13,714 nucleotides of DNA from an uncultured Oscillospiraceae bacterium (GCA_934591845.1 CAKTPO010000033.1:1-13714); one strand, 5' to 3'; counted from the stretch's first letter, positions 1 through 7,370 are shown. Notes: a model not told the origin generated them from the letters alone. Made by a program: numbers and translations.

Positions 1-35
1 GCGGTAATGATTCCGCCTCAACTAGATTCCTCAAC

Positions 36-134
36 CTATGCCGCAAACTGCATGGGCTGCATGTGCATGGGCTTCCAGATGGGTCGGCCCTCGGCGTTGA
101 GGTGGGAGTGAGATTTTCTGAGCAATTCACGCAT
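36..134 (-). pseudogene. Remnant of a DegT/DnrJ/EryC1-type (EpsN/PglE-like) sugar aminotransferase C-terminus
   Basis: On the minus strand a frame from an ATG at 134 to a TAG at 36-38 encodes 32 residues that include LNAEGRPIWKPMHMQPM. The RP(L/I)WKPMH(L/M)QP string is a signature of the C-terminal part of PLP-dependent nucleotide-sugar aminotransferases (DegT/DnrJ/EryC1 family: EpsN, PglE, PseC), which are normally near 370-400 residues. No PLP-lysine region is present. The frame remains open upstream of 134 to a TGA near 190, but that part is not recognisable. The piece lies downstream of, and on the same strand as, the CapD-type dehydratase, whose 4-keto product is the usual substrate of such aminotransferases. 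I infer a decayed partner gene. The two residues (I, E/T/S) usually found between AEG and RP are missing here, which fits decay. The window edge prevents checking for more of it. Confidence 0.6.
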
Positions 135-294
135 AGAGGTGAAGGGAACGGCTACAGATAACACCAAGCTTAGATGCTGGACAAGCAGTATTTGCTGCCA
201 ACCTCCTCACGATAATACCAAGCAATGTTTGCTCGAACCAAGATTGGACAATGGCTGTTGTAGGGCCTGAAGCAACCAAAAACCATAGTGCAAA

Positions 295-357
295 TCATAG
301 CATAAGAAGAAGTAAAATACGCAGATTTGTGGTCCGTTTTTCATTTGCAGCTTCCAT
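295..357 (-). pseudogene. 20-codon frame with perfect RBS, start of a broken membrane-protein gene or a small peptide
   Basis: Twenty-one bases after the dehydratase stop there is AGGAGG (364-369) six bases before an ATG at 357. The frame reads MEAANEKRTTNLRILLLLML and stops at TGA (295-297). The same frame then stays open for 55 more codons, to a TGA at 127-129, and continues hydrophobic (FALWFLVASG...). This suggests either a gene broken by a nonsense mutation and then truncated, or a genuine 20-residue peptide. The N-terminal layout (short charged stretch, then a membrane segment) is that of a small membrane protein. I do not recognise a family; VanZ-like proteins sometimes start this way, but that is only a guess. 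It would be co-transcribed with the upstream dehydratase gene. Confidence 0.4.
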
Positions 358-378
358 AGTTTACCTCCTAGAAGATTC

Positions 379-2331
379 TCACACGCAGACGGCTTCCCGC
401 TGCATTTTCATTTCCTCCGCCTGCTCCGCACTGGCGTTGACCTCCTCCGGGGAACGGAAGGTGGGCACGGCCTGCTTGAGGGCCTTGCGGGTCTTGGCAT
501 CACTGCCGCTTTCCACGGCCCGGGCCAGCAGTTCCATCCGCCGGTCCATCTCCACCCGGGGCAGGGGGCAATCCTTTTCAATAAAGATCAGGCTATTGTC
601 GGTTTTGTCCAACTCCTCGGTTTTGACCAGCAGCTCCTCATAGAGCTTTTCGCCGGGCCGCAAACCGGTTTCTACGATTTCAACGCCCTGGGCACCGGAG
701 AGGCGGATCATGTTCTCCGCCAGTTCCAGGATCTTTACCGGCTGGCCCATATCCAGCACGAACAGTTCCCCGTTTTTGGCCATGGGGCCGGATTCCAGCA
801 CCAGCTGGGATGCCTCAGGGATGGTCATAAAATAGCGGATGATCCGCTTATCCGTCAGAGTCACCGGGCCGCCTGCAGCGATTTGCCGCCGAAAAAGAGG
901 AATAACAGAACCGGCAGAGCCCAAAACATTGCCAAACCTTGTAGCGCTGTAATTGACACGGCCCCAGGTGGCAGCGCTCTGAACCAGCATTTCACACATC
1001 CGCTTGGTAGCCCCCATGACATTAGTGGGATTTACCGCCTTGTCCGTGGAGACCATCATCATTCGCTCTGCCCCGTAGGCCTCACAACAGTCGATCAGGT
1101 TCCGGGTGCCGAATACATTATTATATACCGCTTCCACACAGTTCTTTTCCATCAGGGGCACATGCTTGTGGGCTGCGGCGTTGATGACGATCTGGGGGCT
1201 GTAGCGGGCGAAGACCCGTTCCAGAGCCTTCCGATTGGTAATAGAGCAGATTTCCAGCTGCAGATCCAGCCGGTTTCCATAGGCGATCTTCAGCTCCTGC
1301 TGAATATCATATACCCCATTCTCATAAATGTCCAGAAGAATAATTTGCCGGGGCTCCATTTTAGCCAACTGACGGCACAACTCCGAACCAATGGAGCCGC
1401 CACCGCCGGTAATGAGTACCACCTTGTCCCGGTAATACTCGCTGGTACGCTGATTAGAAATGGTAATGGGCTTTCGGAACAGCAGCTCCTCAATGTCAAA
1501 ATCCCGGAGGTGCCGCTTTTGCCCGGCGGTCTGGATCACGGGGTAATCATAGACCTTGACCTTGAACCCCCCGTCCATGTACATTTTGCAGAGCTCTCGC
1601 TTTTTTTCATCGGTCATGTTGGGGATGGCGAAAACCACCTCCTGAACCTCTACCTTATGCAGCCGCTCTACGGTGGCATCGTCCTCTTTCCAAACGGGAA
1701 TACCATGAATTTCTTTTCCGGCTTTCTCGTCATCAGAGTCCACGAAGCATCTGGGAACATAGCTGGAAGCGCTGTTGCCCAGCAGCTCCTCTGCCAGGTT
1801 CACGCCTACACGGCCTGCGCCAATGATGGCCACCTTGGTACGCTTTTCCCGGTCCACCTCATGGATCATTTCCTCACCGGCGAAAATGCGCAGGCAAATA
1901 CGTAAGAATCTGCCCAGGGCCGTATCCTCCGTGCCGCATTTGAATGCGTACCGGTAAAACATGCGCATGGACAGAGACATCAGCAAATTGATGCTGGAAA
2001 TGGAAACGAGCCGTGCAAAGGTCACCTGCTCAATGGGATGGTAGGCTTGGATGCCCTGCTCAACGGCCAGGAACACCAGAAACGCCCCGGCATCCACCAG
2101 CAGCAGCCGAATATAGCACTGGATGCCGCCATAACGCCAGATCTGCTGGTAAATATTGCCGATACATCTGGCAGAAAACACGCAGATAAAGGAGATGGTG
2201 GTATGAAACGCCACACCGCTCCAGGAAAGCCTTTCGTTGCTTCGATAAAAGCCCAGAAGGAGAACATCCACCGCCAGCAGAATCAGCACATCATATATCA
2301 CCAGCGGCCAACGGACTTTTCCTCTTGTCAT
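379..2331 (-). CDS. capD: Membrane-bound UDP-sugar 4,6-dehydratase, CapD/WbpM/PglF type
   Basis: Predicted to convert a UDP-N-acetylhexosamine to its 4-keto-6-deoxy form at the cytoplasmic face, an early step in surface polysaccharide or glycan synthesis. The protein is 650 residues from the ATG at 2331. That start has GAAGG seven bases upstream; an open extension to 2394 adds 21 unlikely residues. Four hydrophobic segments lie at about 8-28, 41-55, 71-92 and 105-121. A first Rossmann domain has GAGRVG at 171-176, and the catalytic SDR domain has TGGGGSIG at 308-315. The motif STDKAVNPTNVMGATKR (428-444) carries D430, K431, M439 and K443. Met at the usual Tyr position is the WbpM/PglF variant, unlike FlaA1. 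RFGNVLGS (465-472) and RPGEKLYEE (558-566) are also family motifs. Length matches large membrane-anchored members. It has its own promoter, and a decayed aminotransferase fragment follows it. Confidence 0.93.
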   Translation of the reverse strand: MTRGKVRWPLVIYDVLILLAVDVLLLGFYRSNERLSWSGVAFHTTISFICVFSARCIGNIYQQIWRYGGIQCYIRLLLVDAGAFLVFLAVEQGIQAYHPIEQVTFARLVSISSINLLMSLSMRMFYRYAFKCGTEDTALGRFLRICLRIFAGEEMIHEVDREKRTKVAIIGAGRVGVNLAEELLGNSASSYVPRCFVDSDDEKAGKEIHGIPVWKEDDATVERLHKVEVQEVVFAIPNMTDEKKRELCKMYMDGGFKVKVYDYPVIQTAGQKRHLRDFDIEELLFRKPITISNQRTSEYYRDKVVLITGGGGSIGSELCRQLAKMEPRQIILLDIYENGVYDIQQELKIAYGNRLDLQLEICSITNRKALERVFARYSPQIVINAAAHKHVPLMEKNCVEAVYNNVFGTRNLIDCCEAYGAERMMMVSTDKAVNPTNVMGATKRMCEMLVQSAATWGRVNYSATRFGNVLGSAGSVIPLFRRQIAAGGPVTLTDKRIIRYFMTIPEASQLVLESGPMAKNGELFVLDMGQPVKILELAENMIRLSGAQGVEIVETGLRPGEKLYEELLVKTEELDKTDNSLIFIEKDCPLPRVEMDRRMELLARAVESGSDAKTRKALKQAVPTFRSPEEVNASAEQAEEMKMQREAVCV

Positions 2332-2351
2332 GATTGATCCTTCACTCCTCT

Positions 2352-2374
2352 CAGGTCCTATGCGAACAGACCTG
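2352..2374 (-). promoter_or_regulatory. Short hairpin in the capD leader next to the RBS
   Basis: CAGGTC (2352-2357) and GACCTG (2369-2374) form a perfect 6-bp stem with an 11-nt loop. It lies in the untranslated leader, just upstream of the GAGGAG/GAAGG ribosome-binding region of the dehydratase gene. It could modulate initiation or mRNA stability. No known riboswitch class is recognisable. The pairing is seen directly; the role is inference. Confidence 0.35.
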
Positions 2375-2437
2375 CTTTCGTCGGCGGCTTCCAACGTAAC
2401 GGCGCACCAACTTTTTTCTTAATTCATAGTCCCTTAT

Positions 2438-2466
2438 ATTTTACTGCATTATGCGATAAATTTCAA
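2438..2466 (-). promoter_or_regulatory. Sigma-A-type promoter for the capD unit
   Basis: On the minus strand TTGAAA (2461-2466) and TAAAAT (2438-2443) are separated by exactly 17 bases. Transcription would start near 2430, giving a leader of about 100 nt before the ATG at 2331. The surrounding spacer (about 2400-2582) is AT-rich compared with the coding DNA. I see no convincing terminator for the upstream XRE gene in it. Confidence 0.7.
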
Positions 2467-2582
2467 GTTCTTTTCCTGAAATTGTGTCTATTCCCCTGCT
2501 TCAAAAAAACAGAATTTTTCATAGGAACAGACTATAAACTTGTTACTTTTTTCAGAAAATCCGCATTTGTTTAGAATACTAC

Positions 2583-3374
2583 CTACTTTTTACGTCTACG
2601 GGCATATTCGTAGGCATTTTTATAATCCCCCAGTTCCCGAAAGCAAAGCTCCAAAAAACCGTCACAATTCTCCCCCCGGGACTCCGCTTCCAGAAAGGCA
2701 TCTCTGGCCGCCCGGTAGTTTTCCTGCAGGATAAAGATTTTTCCGCTGAAATAGAAATAGTTTCCGTCCCGGGCTTCCGTCGCCTCCAAAAGGCTGCGGG
2801 CTCGCTCCGGCTTTCCTTCCCCCAGGGCAGCTTCTCCCCGCCGCAGCAGTTCCTCATCCAGGGACGGGAAACTCTGGGGCATATTCTTTTTCCCCAGACG
2901 AAAGCTCAGCCGGTCCCGGCGCTGGCGCAGCTCCGGGGTAATATAGGGGCTGTCATACAGAAAGGTCTGGGACAGCAGCTTTTCCGCCACAGGCCCCCGG
3001 CCCTGGGTCAGGTCCTTTTCCGCCTGCTCCAGGCAGCACAGAAAAGCCAGCAGGGCAAACTCCCAGTCCAGAGCTCTGTCTGGGGCAACATAGTCTTCCA
3101 GGGCCAGCAGTGCTTCCCGGCCGTTGCCCCGAAGGTAGGCCCGGCGGGCCTTGTCCATGGCGATTTGGTTGGGGGTCACCGCCGCTTCGTCCAGAAAGAA
3201 GCTTACCGGTTTTTCCAAACGTTCCGCCAAATACAGCAGGGTCTGCATAGAGGGACTGGCCGTACCATGCTCGATTTGAGACAGCATATTCCGGGTGATC
3301 CGGTCTCCGCACAGCGCCCGCTGGCTCAGCCCTGCTTCCAGCCGGGCCTGTTTAATACGCGCGCCTAGTTTCAC
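2583..3374 (-). CDS. XRE-family transcriptional regulator with helical (TPR-like) C-terminal domain
   Basis: A 263-residue protein. Residues 1-60 form a Cro/CI-type helix-turn-helix (LGARIKQARLEAGLSQRAL, then MLSQIEHGTASPSMQTLLYLAERL), with the recognition helix around residues 26-38. The remainder is built of alanine- and leucine-rich helical hairpins such as PERARSLLEATEA and YRAARDAFLEAES, consistent with TPR repeats. Regulators of this build often sense a peptide or protein partner. The start is GTG at 3374, set by GGAGG seven bases upstream. An ATG overlapping it in another frame meets a stop at once (ATGTGA). The gene is divergent from the DUF975 gene at 3558, sharing a spacer of about 180 bases with promoters for both, so control of that neighbour and of itself is a fair inference. 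Its ligand and operators are unknown. Confidence 0.85.
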   Translation of the reverse strand: MKLGARIKQARLEAGLSQRALCGDRITRNMLSQIEHGTASPSMQTLLYLAERLEKPVSFFLDEAAVTPNQIAMDKARRAYLRGNGREALLALEDYVAPDRALDWEFALLAFLCCLEQAEKDLTQGRGPVAEKLLSQTFLYDSPYITPELRQRRDRLSFRLGKKNMPQSFPSLDEELLRRGEAALGEGKPERARSLLEATEARDGNYFYFSGKIFILQENYRAARDAFLEAESRGENCDGFLELCFRELGDYKNAYEYARRRKK

Positions 3375-3448
3375 ATTGGTCCCTCCTTTTTTACATGGAT
3401 GCCCTGAATAAACCGACTAAGATTGGGGTTTCATCAGAGTTTTCTTTG

Positions 3449-3457
3449 ATTATAGCA
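3449..3457 (-). promoter_or_regulatory. Extended -10 promoter for the XRE regulator gene
   Basis: The minus strand reads TGCTATAAT, a perfect TATAAT (3449-3454) with the extended -10 TG one base upstream (3455-3457). There is no good -35 at 17 bases; a TTGACC lies only 11 bases away. The 5' leader to the GTG at 3374 would be about 65 nt. Confidence 0.6.
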
Positions 3458-3496
3458 GATGCAGCGGTCAAAATCCATCGAACACAAAAAATTCAT

Positions 3497-3525
3497 TTGC
3501 TATTTTGTCCCCTTTGGGTTATAAC
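3497..3525 (+). promoter_or_regulatory. Promoter for the DUF975 membrane-protein gene
   Basis: TTGCTA (3497-3502) and TATAAC (3520-3525) are 17 bases apart. The -10 is 33 bases before the start codon at 3558, so the leader would be very short. It is divergent from the XRE gene's promoter within the same spacer. Confidence 0.5.
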
Positions 3526-3557
3526 TGTAATAATGAATCAAATGGAGGATGGAATTT

Positions 3558-4559
3558 ATGACCTTTCAAAGCCGTAAACTCAAACAAACGGCATCAGAAA
3601 AACTGGCAGCGGCTCAAAACGAGCGGCAGATCGTGCTGCTTTACAGCAGCCTGGTCGTGGGCATTGGTCTTCTGAATCTGCTGCTGCAGGAGCTTGTATC
3701 CAGCCAGATTGCCAATACGGGAGGGCTTGCCAATATGGGCTTCCGCTCCTTCCTGTCTTCGGTATCCACCTTTCTGCCGGTGGTGTGCAGCATCCTCACC
3801 CTTTGCCTGGGCTTTGGCTACGCAGGGGGGATGCTCCGGATCAGCCGGGGGCAGTACGCCTCCCGGAATGCTCTGAAAACCGGCTTTGAGCGGTTCTGGC
3901 CGCTGGTTCGAATGAAGCTATTGCAGGGGTGCATCATCCTGGGGGCCAGCATGGCCGCCTTTTACCTGTCCATTATGGTGTTTCTGCTGTCACCGCTTTC
4001 TGACAGTTTCAACCAAATGCTGGAGCCCTATCTCTCCGGCGGCAGCATTCTGGGCGGCAGCGGTATGATTCAAATTGATGCCGCCGCTTTAGAACAGCTG
4101 TCCTGGATGATGCTACCCATTGTACTGATTTTCCTGGTGGTGTTCCTGGCCTTTGTGCTGCCCATTGTGTACCGCTACCGGATGGCGGACTTTGTGCTTC
4201 TGGACCACCCGGAGGCAGGAGCCCTATATGCCCTGCGGGAAAGCCGCCAGATGATGCGGGGCAACCGCTGGGGGCTATTTCGGCTGGATTTGAGTTTCTG
4301 GTGGTACTATGTGCTGCTGTTTTTGGCCAACGCGCTGGCCTATGGGGACTGGCTGCTGTCCTTTGCGGGCATCACCCTGCCCCTGAGCGACAGCGCATCT
4401 TTCTACCTCTTTGCCCTGCTCTCCCTGGCCGCCAACTTTGTTCTGTTCTATCTGCTGTATAACAAGCTGAATGTGACCTACGCCCTGGCCTACGGGGAAC
4501 TAAAGCCCAAGGAAGAAGACCGGGGCGGTGCGGTTTTGGGGAACATTTTCCAGATGTAA
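3558..4559 (+). CDS. DUF975-family integral membrane protein
   Basis: A 333-residue protein with about six hydrophobic segments (roughly 26-46, 70-92, 118-146, 182-206, 244-262 and 280-302). The region YRMADFVLLDHPEAGALYAL followed by RESRQMMRGNRWGLFRLDLSF is characteristic of DUF975 membrane proteins of Firmicutes, where the D-x-P-x-x-x-A-L-x-x-S-x-x-x-M-x-G-x-(K/R)-W pattern recurs. The function of this family is not established. The ATG at 3558 is chosen because GGAGG (3544-3548) is nine bases away; an in-frame ATG at 3549 overlaps that site. The gene stands alone between a divergent XRE regulator and a strong terminator. Its N-terminus is a short amphipathic cytoplasmic helix. Confidence 0.8.
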   Translation: MTFQSRKLKQTASEKLAAAQNERQIVLLYSSLVVGIGLLNLLLQELVSSQIANTGGLANMGFRSFLSSVSTFLPVVCSILTLCLGFGYAGGMLRISRGQYASRNALKTGFERFWPLVRMKLLQGCIILGASMAAFYLSIMVFLLSPLSDSFNQMLEPYLSGGSILGGSGMIQIDAAALEQLSWMMLPIVLIFLVVFLAFVLPIVYRYRMADFVLLDHPEAGALYALRESRQMMRGNRWGLFRLDLSFWWYYVLLFLANALAYGDWLLSFAGITLPLSDSASFYLFALLSLAANFVLFYLLYNKLNVTYALAYGELKPKEEDRGGAVLGNIFQM

Positions 4560-4616
4560 AAATCCCCCTTGCGGTCTCCATCAGGGTTCTTCCGGAATCG
4601 AATGGTTGCAGCCCCA

Positions 4617-4663
4617 GGGAAGCCCGGTTTCGCCAAAAGCGGAGCCTGGGCTTCCCGTTTTTT
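4617..4663 (+). terminator. Rho-independent terminator of the DUF975 gene
   Basis: GGGAAGCCC (4617-4625) pairs perfectly with GGGCTTCCC (4648-4656), and the stem continues with GG/CC after a bulged T. GTTTTTT follows on the plus strand. It lies 57 bases after the stop codon at 4559. Confidence 0.85.
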
Positions 4664-4694
4664 GGGGGCGGATTTCAGATTTCAAAACGCCCAC

Positions 4695-4724
4695 AAAAAA
4701 AGAGACCCGCTTTCGCAGATCTCT
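4695..4724 (-). terminator. Terminator of the tRNA-Phe/tRNA-Gly transcript, GAAA tetraloop
   Basis: On the minus strand AGAGATCTGC (4715-4724) pairs with GCGGGTCTCT (4701-4710), ten pairs including G-U, closed by a GAAA tetraloop (4711-4714). An uninterrupted T run follows (4695-4700 plus the last stem base). It begins 7 bases after the CCA end of tRNA-Gly. Confidence 0.9.
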
Positions 4725-4731
4725 TATTTTA

Positions 4732-4807
4732 TGGAGCGGGTGACGAGGCTCGAACTCGCTACCTCCACCTTGGCAAGGTGGCGCTCTACCGGATGAGCTA
4801 CACCCGC
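4732..4807 (-). tRNA. tRNA-Gly (anticodon GCC)
   Basis: A 76-nt cloverleaf on the minus strand, GCGGGTG...CACCCGC acceptor pairing, discriminator T and encoded CCA (4732-4734). The anticodon stem CACCT/AGGTG encloses loop TTGCCAA, giving anticodon GCC. The T arm contains GTTCGAG. It is the second gene of a two-tRNA transcript; a strong terminator follows directly. Confidence 0.97.
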
Positions 4808-4810
4808 ATC

Positions 4811-4836
4811 TATTACCTGAAAAATCTCAGGTAATA
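4811..4836 (-). other. Perfect hairpin in the tRNA-Phe/tRNA-Gly spacer
   Basis: TATTACCTGA (4811-4820) and TCAGGTAATA (4827-4836) form a perfect 10-bp stem with a 6-nt loop, nearly filling the 29-base spacer between the two tRNAs. There is no T run after it on either strand, so it is more likely an RNase processing structure than a terminator. The pairing is seen; the role is inferred. Confidence 0.6.
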
Positions 4837-4912
<76 letters not shown>

Positions 4913-4924
4913 ATCTTTGCGATG

Positions 4925-4941
4925 CGCTGTCTCGCTGACAG
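4925..4941 (-). other. Hairpin in the tRNA-Phe leader
   Basis: GCTGTC and GACAGC form a perfect 6-bp stem with a 5-nt loop between the predicted transcription start (near 4942) and the tRNA-Phe 5' end at 4912. It would form at the extreme 5' end of the precursor, plausibly aiding stability or RNase P processing. Confidence 0.4.
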
Positions 4942-4948
4942 CTAGGGT

Positions 4949-4977
4949 ATTATACAACGGTGTTCTCCATTTGTCAA
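4949..4977 (-). promoter_or_regulatory. Consensus sigma-A promoter for the tRNA pair
   Basis: A perfect TTGACA (4972-4977) and perfect TATAAT (4949-4954) are separated by 17 bases on the minus strand. This is the strongest promoter in the window, as expected for a stable-RNA gene. Confidence 0.92.
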
Positions 4978-5026
4978 CACTTTTTTCACAAATTCGTTTT
5001 TTGGATTTTCCGGCATCCACCGCAAA

Positions 5027-5070
5027 GAAGCCACATCGGCCCTGTTGAACCGATGTGGCTTCCTTTTTTT
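5027..5070. terminator. 13-bp hairpin terminator between the main operon and the tRNA genes
   Basis: GAAGCCACATCGG (5027-5039) and CCGATGTGGCTTC (5050-5062) pair perfectly across a 10-nt loop. It begins 26 bases after the stop of the flavoprotein gene, so it should end the minus-strand operon. The T run is asymmetric: seven T (5064-5070) follow the stem on the plus strand, while the minus strand has only TTT. It may therefore work in both directions, better for plus-strand (antisense) transcripts. Confidence 0.75.
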
Positions 5071-5087
5071 GAACCTGTCTGAAAGAA

Positions 5088-7370
5088 TCAGATACGCTGT
5101 GCCAAACGGAAAGCCGCGCGATTGGCTTCCAGAACTCTGCCACCGGCGAAGCTGTCACCGATGTTGCAGATTTCCGGTGCCAGGTTTCCCCGCAGAGCCT
5201 CCACATACAGCGCATCATCCGGACGGCCACCCATGGCCAGAACGATCAGGTCGGCCTCTGCCGTAAAGTCCTGGGTCTCCGGTCCCAACTTCTTTTCCAT
5301 GGGATTGGGAATGTTGGGAGGCAACAGAGGCTGCCAGGTATTGTAGGGGTTGGGTACGCCCTTAGAGACATTGCGGTTATAATGGACCTTCCCCGGCTCA
5401 AAGGAGGTGACCCGGGCGCAGTTGATGAGCTCTACCCTGCCCTCCATATAGTGCAGCAGATGGCCCCGGTTGGCGGTGCAGACACCTTCCATGAAGTTCT
5501 TCATCATTTCGATGACCTTCACGTCTTTGCCGTGCTCATAGTTCAGCCAGTAGGCCGTTTCGCAGCCCACAACGCCGCCGCCGCAGACCACCACCTTCTG
5601 AGCTCCTTCCATGAGCTCCGGATGCACCAGCAGGTCTACGGCCTGGACGGTCTTCACCTTGTCAATGCCGGGGATAGGTGGGAAGGCGTTCTTGGTACCC
5701 ATGGCAAAAACGATGGTGTCGTATTTCTGGGCTGCCAGATAGTCCTTATCTACCGGTGTGTTCATTTTCAGGGTGAAATTATAGTTCGCTTCCGCCTCTT
5801 TCACCTGGTTATGAAGCCATTCCAGATAGTTGGCGAAATCAAACTTGATGGCCGGTACGCTGCCGGGAACCACACGGCCACCTAACCGGTCGCTCCGCTC
5901 CAACAGCTCTACGGTATGGCCCCGCTTGGCGGCATTCACCGCAAAGACGATACCGGCAGGGCCGCCGCCTACCACGCCGATTTTCTTGGGCTTCTCCGCT
6001 CTGGGCGGGATTTCCGGAATGATCTCCTCAAAGCCGGTTCTGGCGTTGACGGCGCACTGAATATGACCGCCTTCCACGAACTCGTTGACACAGCCCTCCT
6101 GACAGCCGATGCAGGGGCAAATCTTGTCTACGTCACCGGCATAGGCTTTGTTGCACCACTCAGGGTCTGCCAGCAGCGGACGGCCCAGCATGACCATATC
6201 GCACATGCCCTCCCGGATGGCCCGCTCGGAAACATCGGGGTAGCCCAGCTTGCCCACCGCCACCACAGGGACAGGAATACCGGCATTGGACAAAATCTTA
6301 TTCTTTTCAAAGTGGTCCTTGACGATTTTGGAAACATCCAGGAAGCAGCCAGCGGGCATGCCTGCAGGAGGATGGGGCAGCCACCAGTTGTCATAGCAGC
6401 CAATATCCACGTCAAACAGATCCACACCGGCTTTCACCAGGTTCTCCATATAGTTGAGGGTCTCCGCAATATTACGGCCATTCTTGAACTTTTTCAGGGA
6501 GTTTACCCGGTCCATGCCGCTCTCGCCGTAGGTCTCGTTCAGAGCCAGGGACAAATCAATGCGGTACATAATGGGATAGTTGGGGCCCACACGGTTCCGG
6601 ATTTCCTTGACCATGTCAATGCCAAAACGTTGCCAATCCGCAAATTTGCCCATCTTCCGATGGTTGAAAGCCTTGTTGGTCATCTGCTCCAGCAAATAGC
6701 CCTCGTGGCCGTGGAGGTACACGCCGTCAATCAGGCATTCCTTTGCATCGGCGGCAGCCTGACCGGCATTTTTGATGATCTTGTTCAGGCTGTGGTCCGT
6801 CAGCCGCATGCAGGGTACTTCCGGGATGTAGAAGTTGGGATTAAAAGAAGCGGACACCGGGAACTTATGCTGCTGCACCAGGCAAGTAGGGGGACCGACT
6901 CGGCCCAGGCCCGGGGTCAGCTGAATGAAGAACCGGGAGCCGTAGGCATGGCAGCCCTGGGCCAGGTCTCTCCAACCGGACATCAGGGTACGGGCAGGGC
7001 TGATCCGGGGCATCATCACCTTCTTATCCGGCTCCTGCACCGTATTGTCGATGCCGTCACTGATGGGCACCAGGCCGGAAGTCAGCAGACCTACGCCGCC
7101 CTTGGCCCTGGCCAGGAAATACTGGATCATTTTTTCATTGGGGCGGCCATGCTCCTCGGCCATCATCAGGTTGCCCATAGGTGCCATGACCACACGGTTT
7201 TTGATGGTCAGGCGGTTCACCCGGATGGGAGAGAAGATGGACGTATAGGGGTAAAGCTCCTTGGTCATCTTGGCGGCATTGCCCGCCTGATTTTTGCACC
7301 CATCCTGAAACCAGTTGCCAAAGCTGTCGCAAAGCTCCTGGATTTCAGGGTCTACCCTAAAATTACTCAA
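5088..7370 (-). CDS. OYE/2,4-dienoyl-CoA reductase-like [4Fe-4S] flavoprotein (FMN + FAD ene-reductase family)
   Basis: A 760-residue cytoplasmic redox enzyme of the class of FadH, 2-enoate reductase, BaiCD/BaiH and trimethylamine dehydrogenase, which reduce activated C=C bonds using NAD(P)H. Order: an unusual N-terminal extension (about 1-35), then an FMN TIM barrel (about 40-410; NRVVMAPMGN at 58-67, HGHEGYLLEQM at 220-230). The cluster motif C420-x2-C423-x3-C427-x11-C439 follows. Then come a first nucleotide-binding motif (VVGGGPAG, 466-473), a second one (VVVCGGGVVGCE, 593-604) and the FAD end motif CNIGDS (735-740). The usual DEYGGS stretch after the active-site region is replaced by KMGKFADW. 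It starts with TTG at 7370, with AGGAGG seven bases upstream, and overlaps the previous gene by four bases. It is last in the operon. An ene-reductase acting on the dehydratase product is a fair inference; the substrate is unknown. Confidence 0.9.
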   Translation of the reverse strand: MSNFRVDPEIQELCDSFGNWFQDGCKNQAGNAAKMTKELYPYTSIFSPIRVNRLTIKNRVVMAPMGNLMMAEEHGRPNEKMIQYFLARAKGGVGLLTSGLVPISDGIDNTVQEPDKKVMMPRISPARTLMSGWRDLAQGCHAYGSRFFIQLTPGLGRVGPPTCLVQQHKFPVSASFNPNFYIPEVPCMRLTDHSLNKIIKNAGQAAADAKECLIDGVYLHGHEGYLLEQMTNKAFNHRKMGKFADWQRFGIDMVKEIRNRVGPNYPIMYRIDLSLALNETYGESGMDRVNSLKKFKNGRNIAETLNYMENLVKAGVDLFDVDIGCYDNWWLPHPPAGMPAGCFLDVSKIVKDHFEKNKILSNAGIPVPVVAVGKLGYPDVSERAIREGMCDMVMLGRPLLADPEWCNKAYAGDVDKICPCIGCQEGCVNEFVEGGHIQCAVNARTGFEEIIPEIPPRAEKPKKIGVVGGGPAGIVFAVNAAKRGHTVELLERSDRLGGRVVPGSVPAIKFDFANYLEWLHNQVKEAEANYNFTLKMNTPVDKDYLAAQKYDTIVFAMGTKNAFPPIPGIDKVKTVQAVDLLVHPELMEGAQKVVVCGGGVVGCETAYWLNYEHGKDVKVIEMMKNFMEGVCTANRGHLLHYMEGRVELINCARVTSFEPGKVHYNRNVSKGVPNPYNTWQPLLPPNIPNPMEKKLGPETQDFTAEADLIVLAMGGRPDDALYVEALRGNLAPEICNIGDSFAGGRVLEANRAAFRLAQRI

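Noticed and set aside
295..297. In-frame TGA as a selenocysteine codon joining the 20-codon frame to the next 55 codons
   Set aside because: No selenocysteine insertion hairpin is evident downstream, the joined product matches no selenoprotein family, and neighbouring sequence is decayed.
883..1905. A 340-codon open frame on the plus strand within the dehydratase gene
   Set aside because: Antisense to the clear CapD-type domain; composition and lack of motifs indicate a by-product.
2395..2582. Terminator of the XRE gene or a riboswitch/T-box in the spacer before capD
   Set aside because: A T-rich run exists near 2500-2515 on the minus strand, but no stable stem precedes it. No T-box or riboswitch core is visible; only the promoter and a short leader hairpin hold up.
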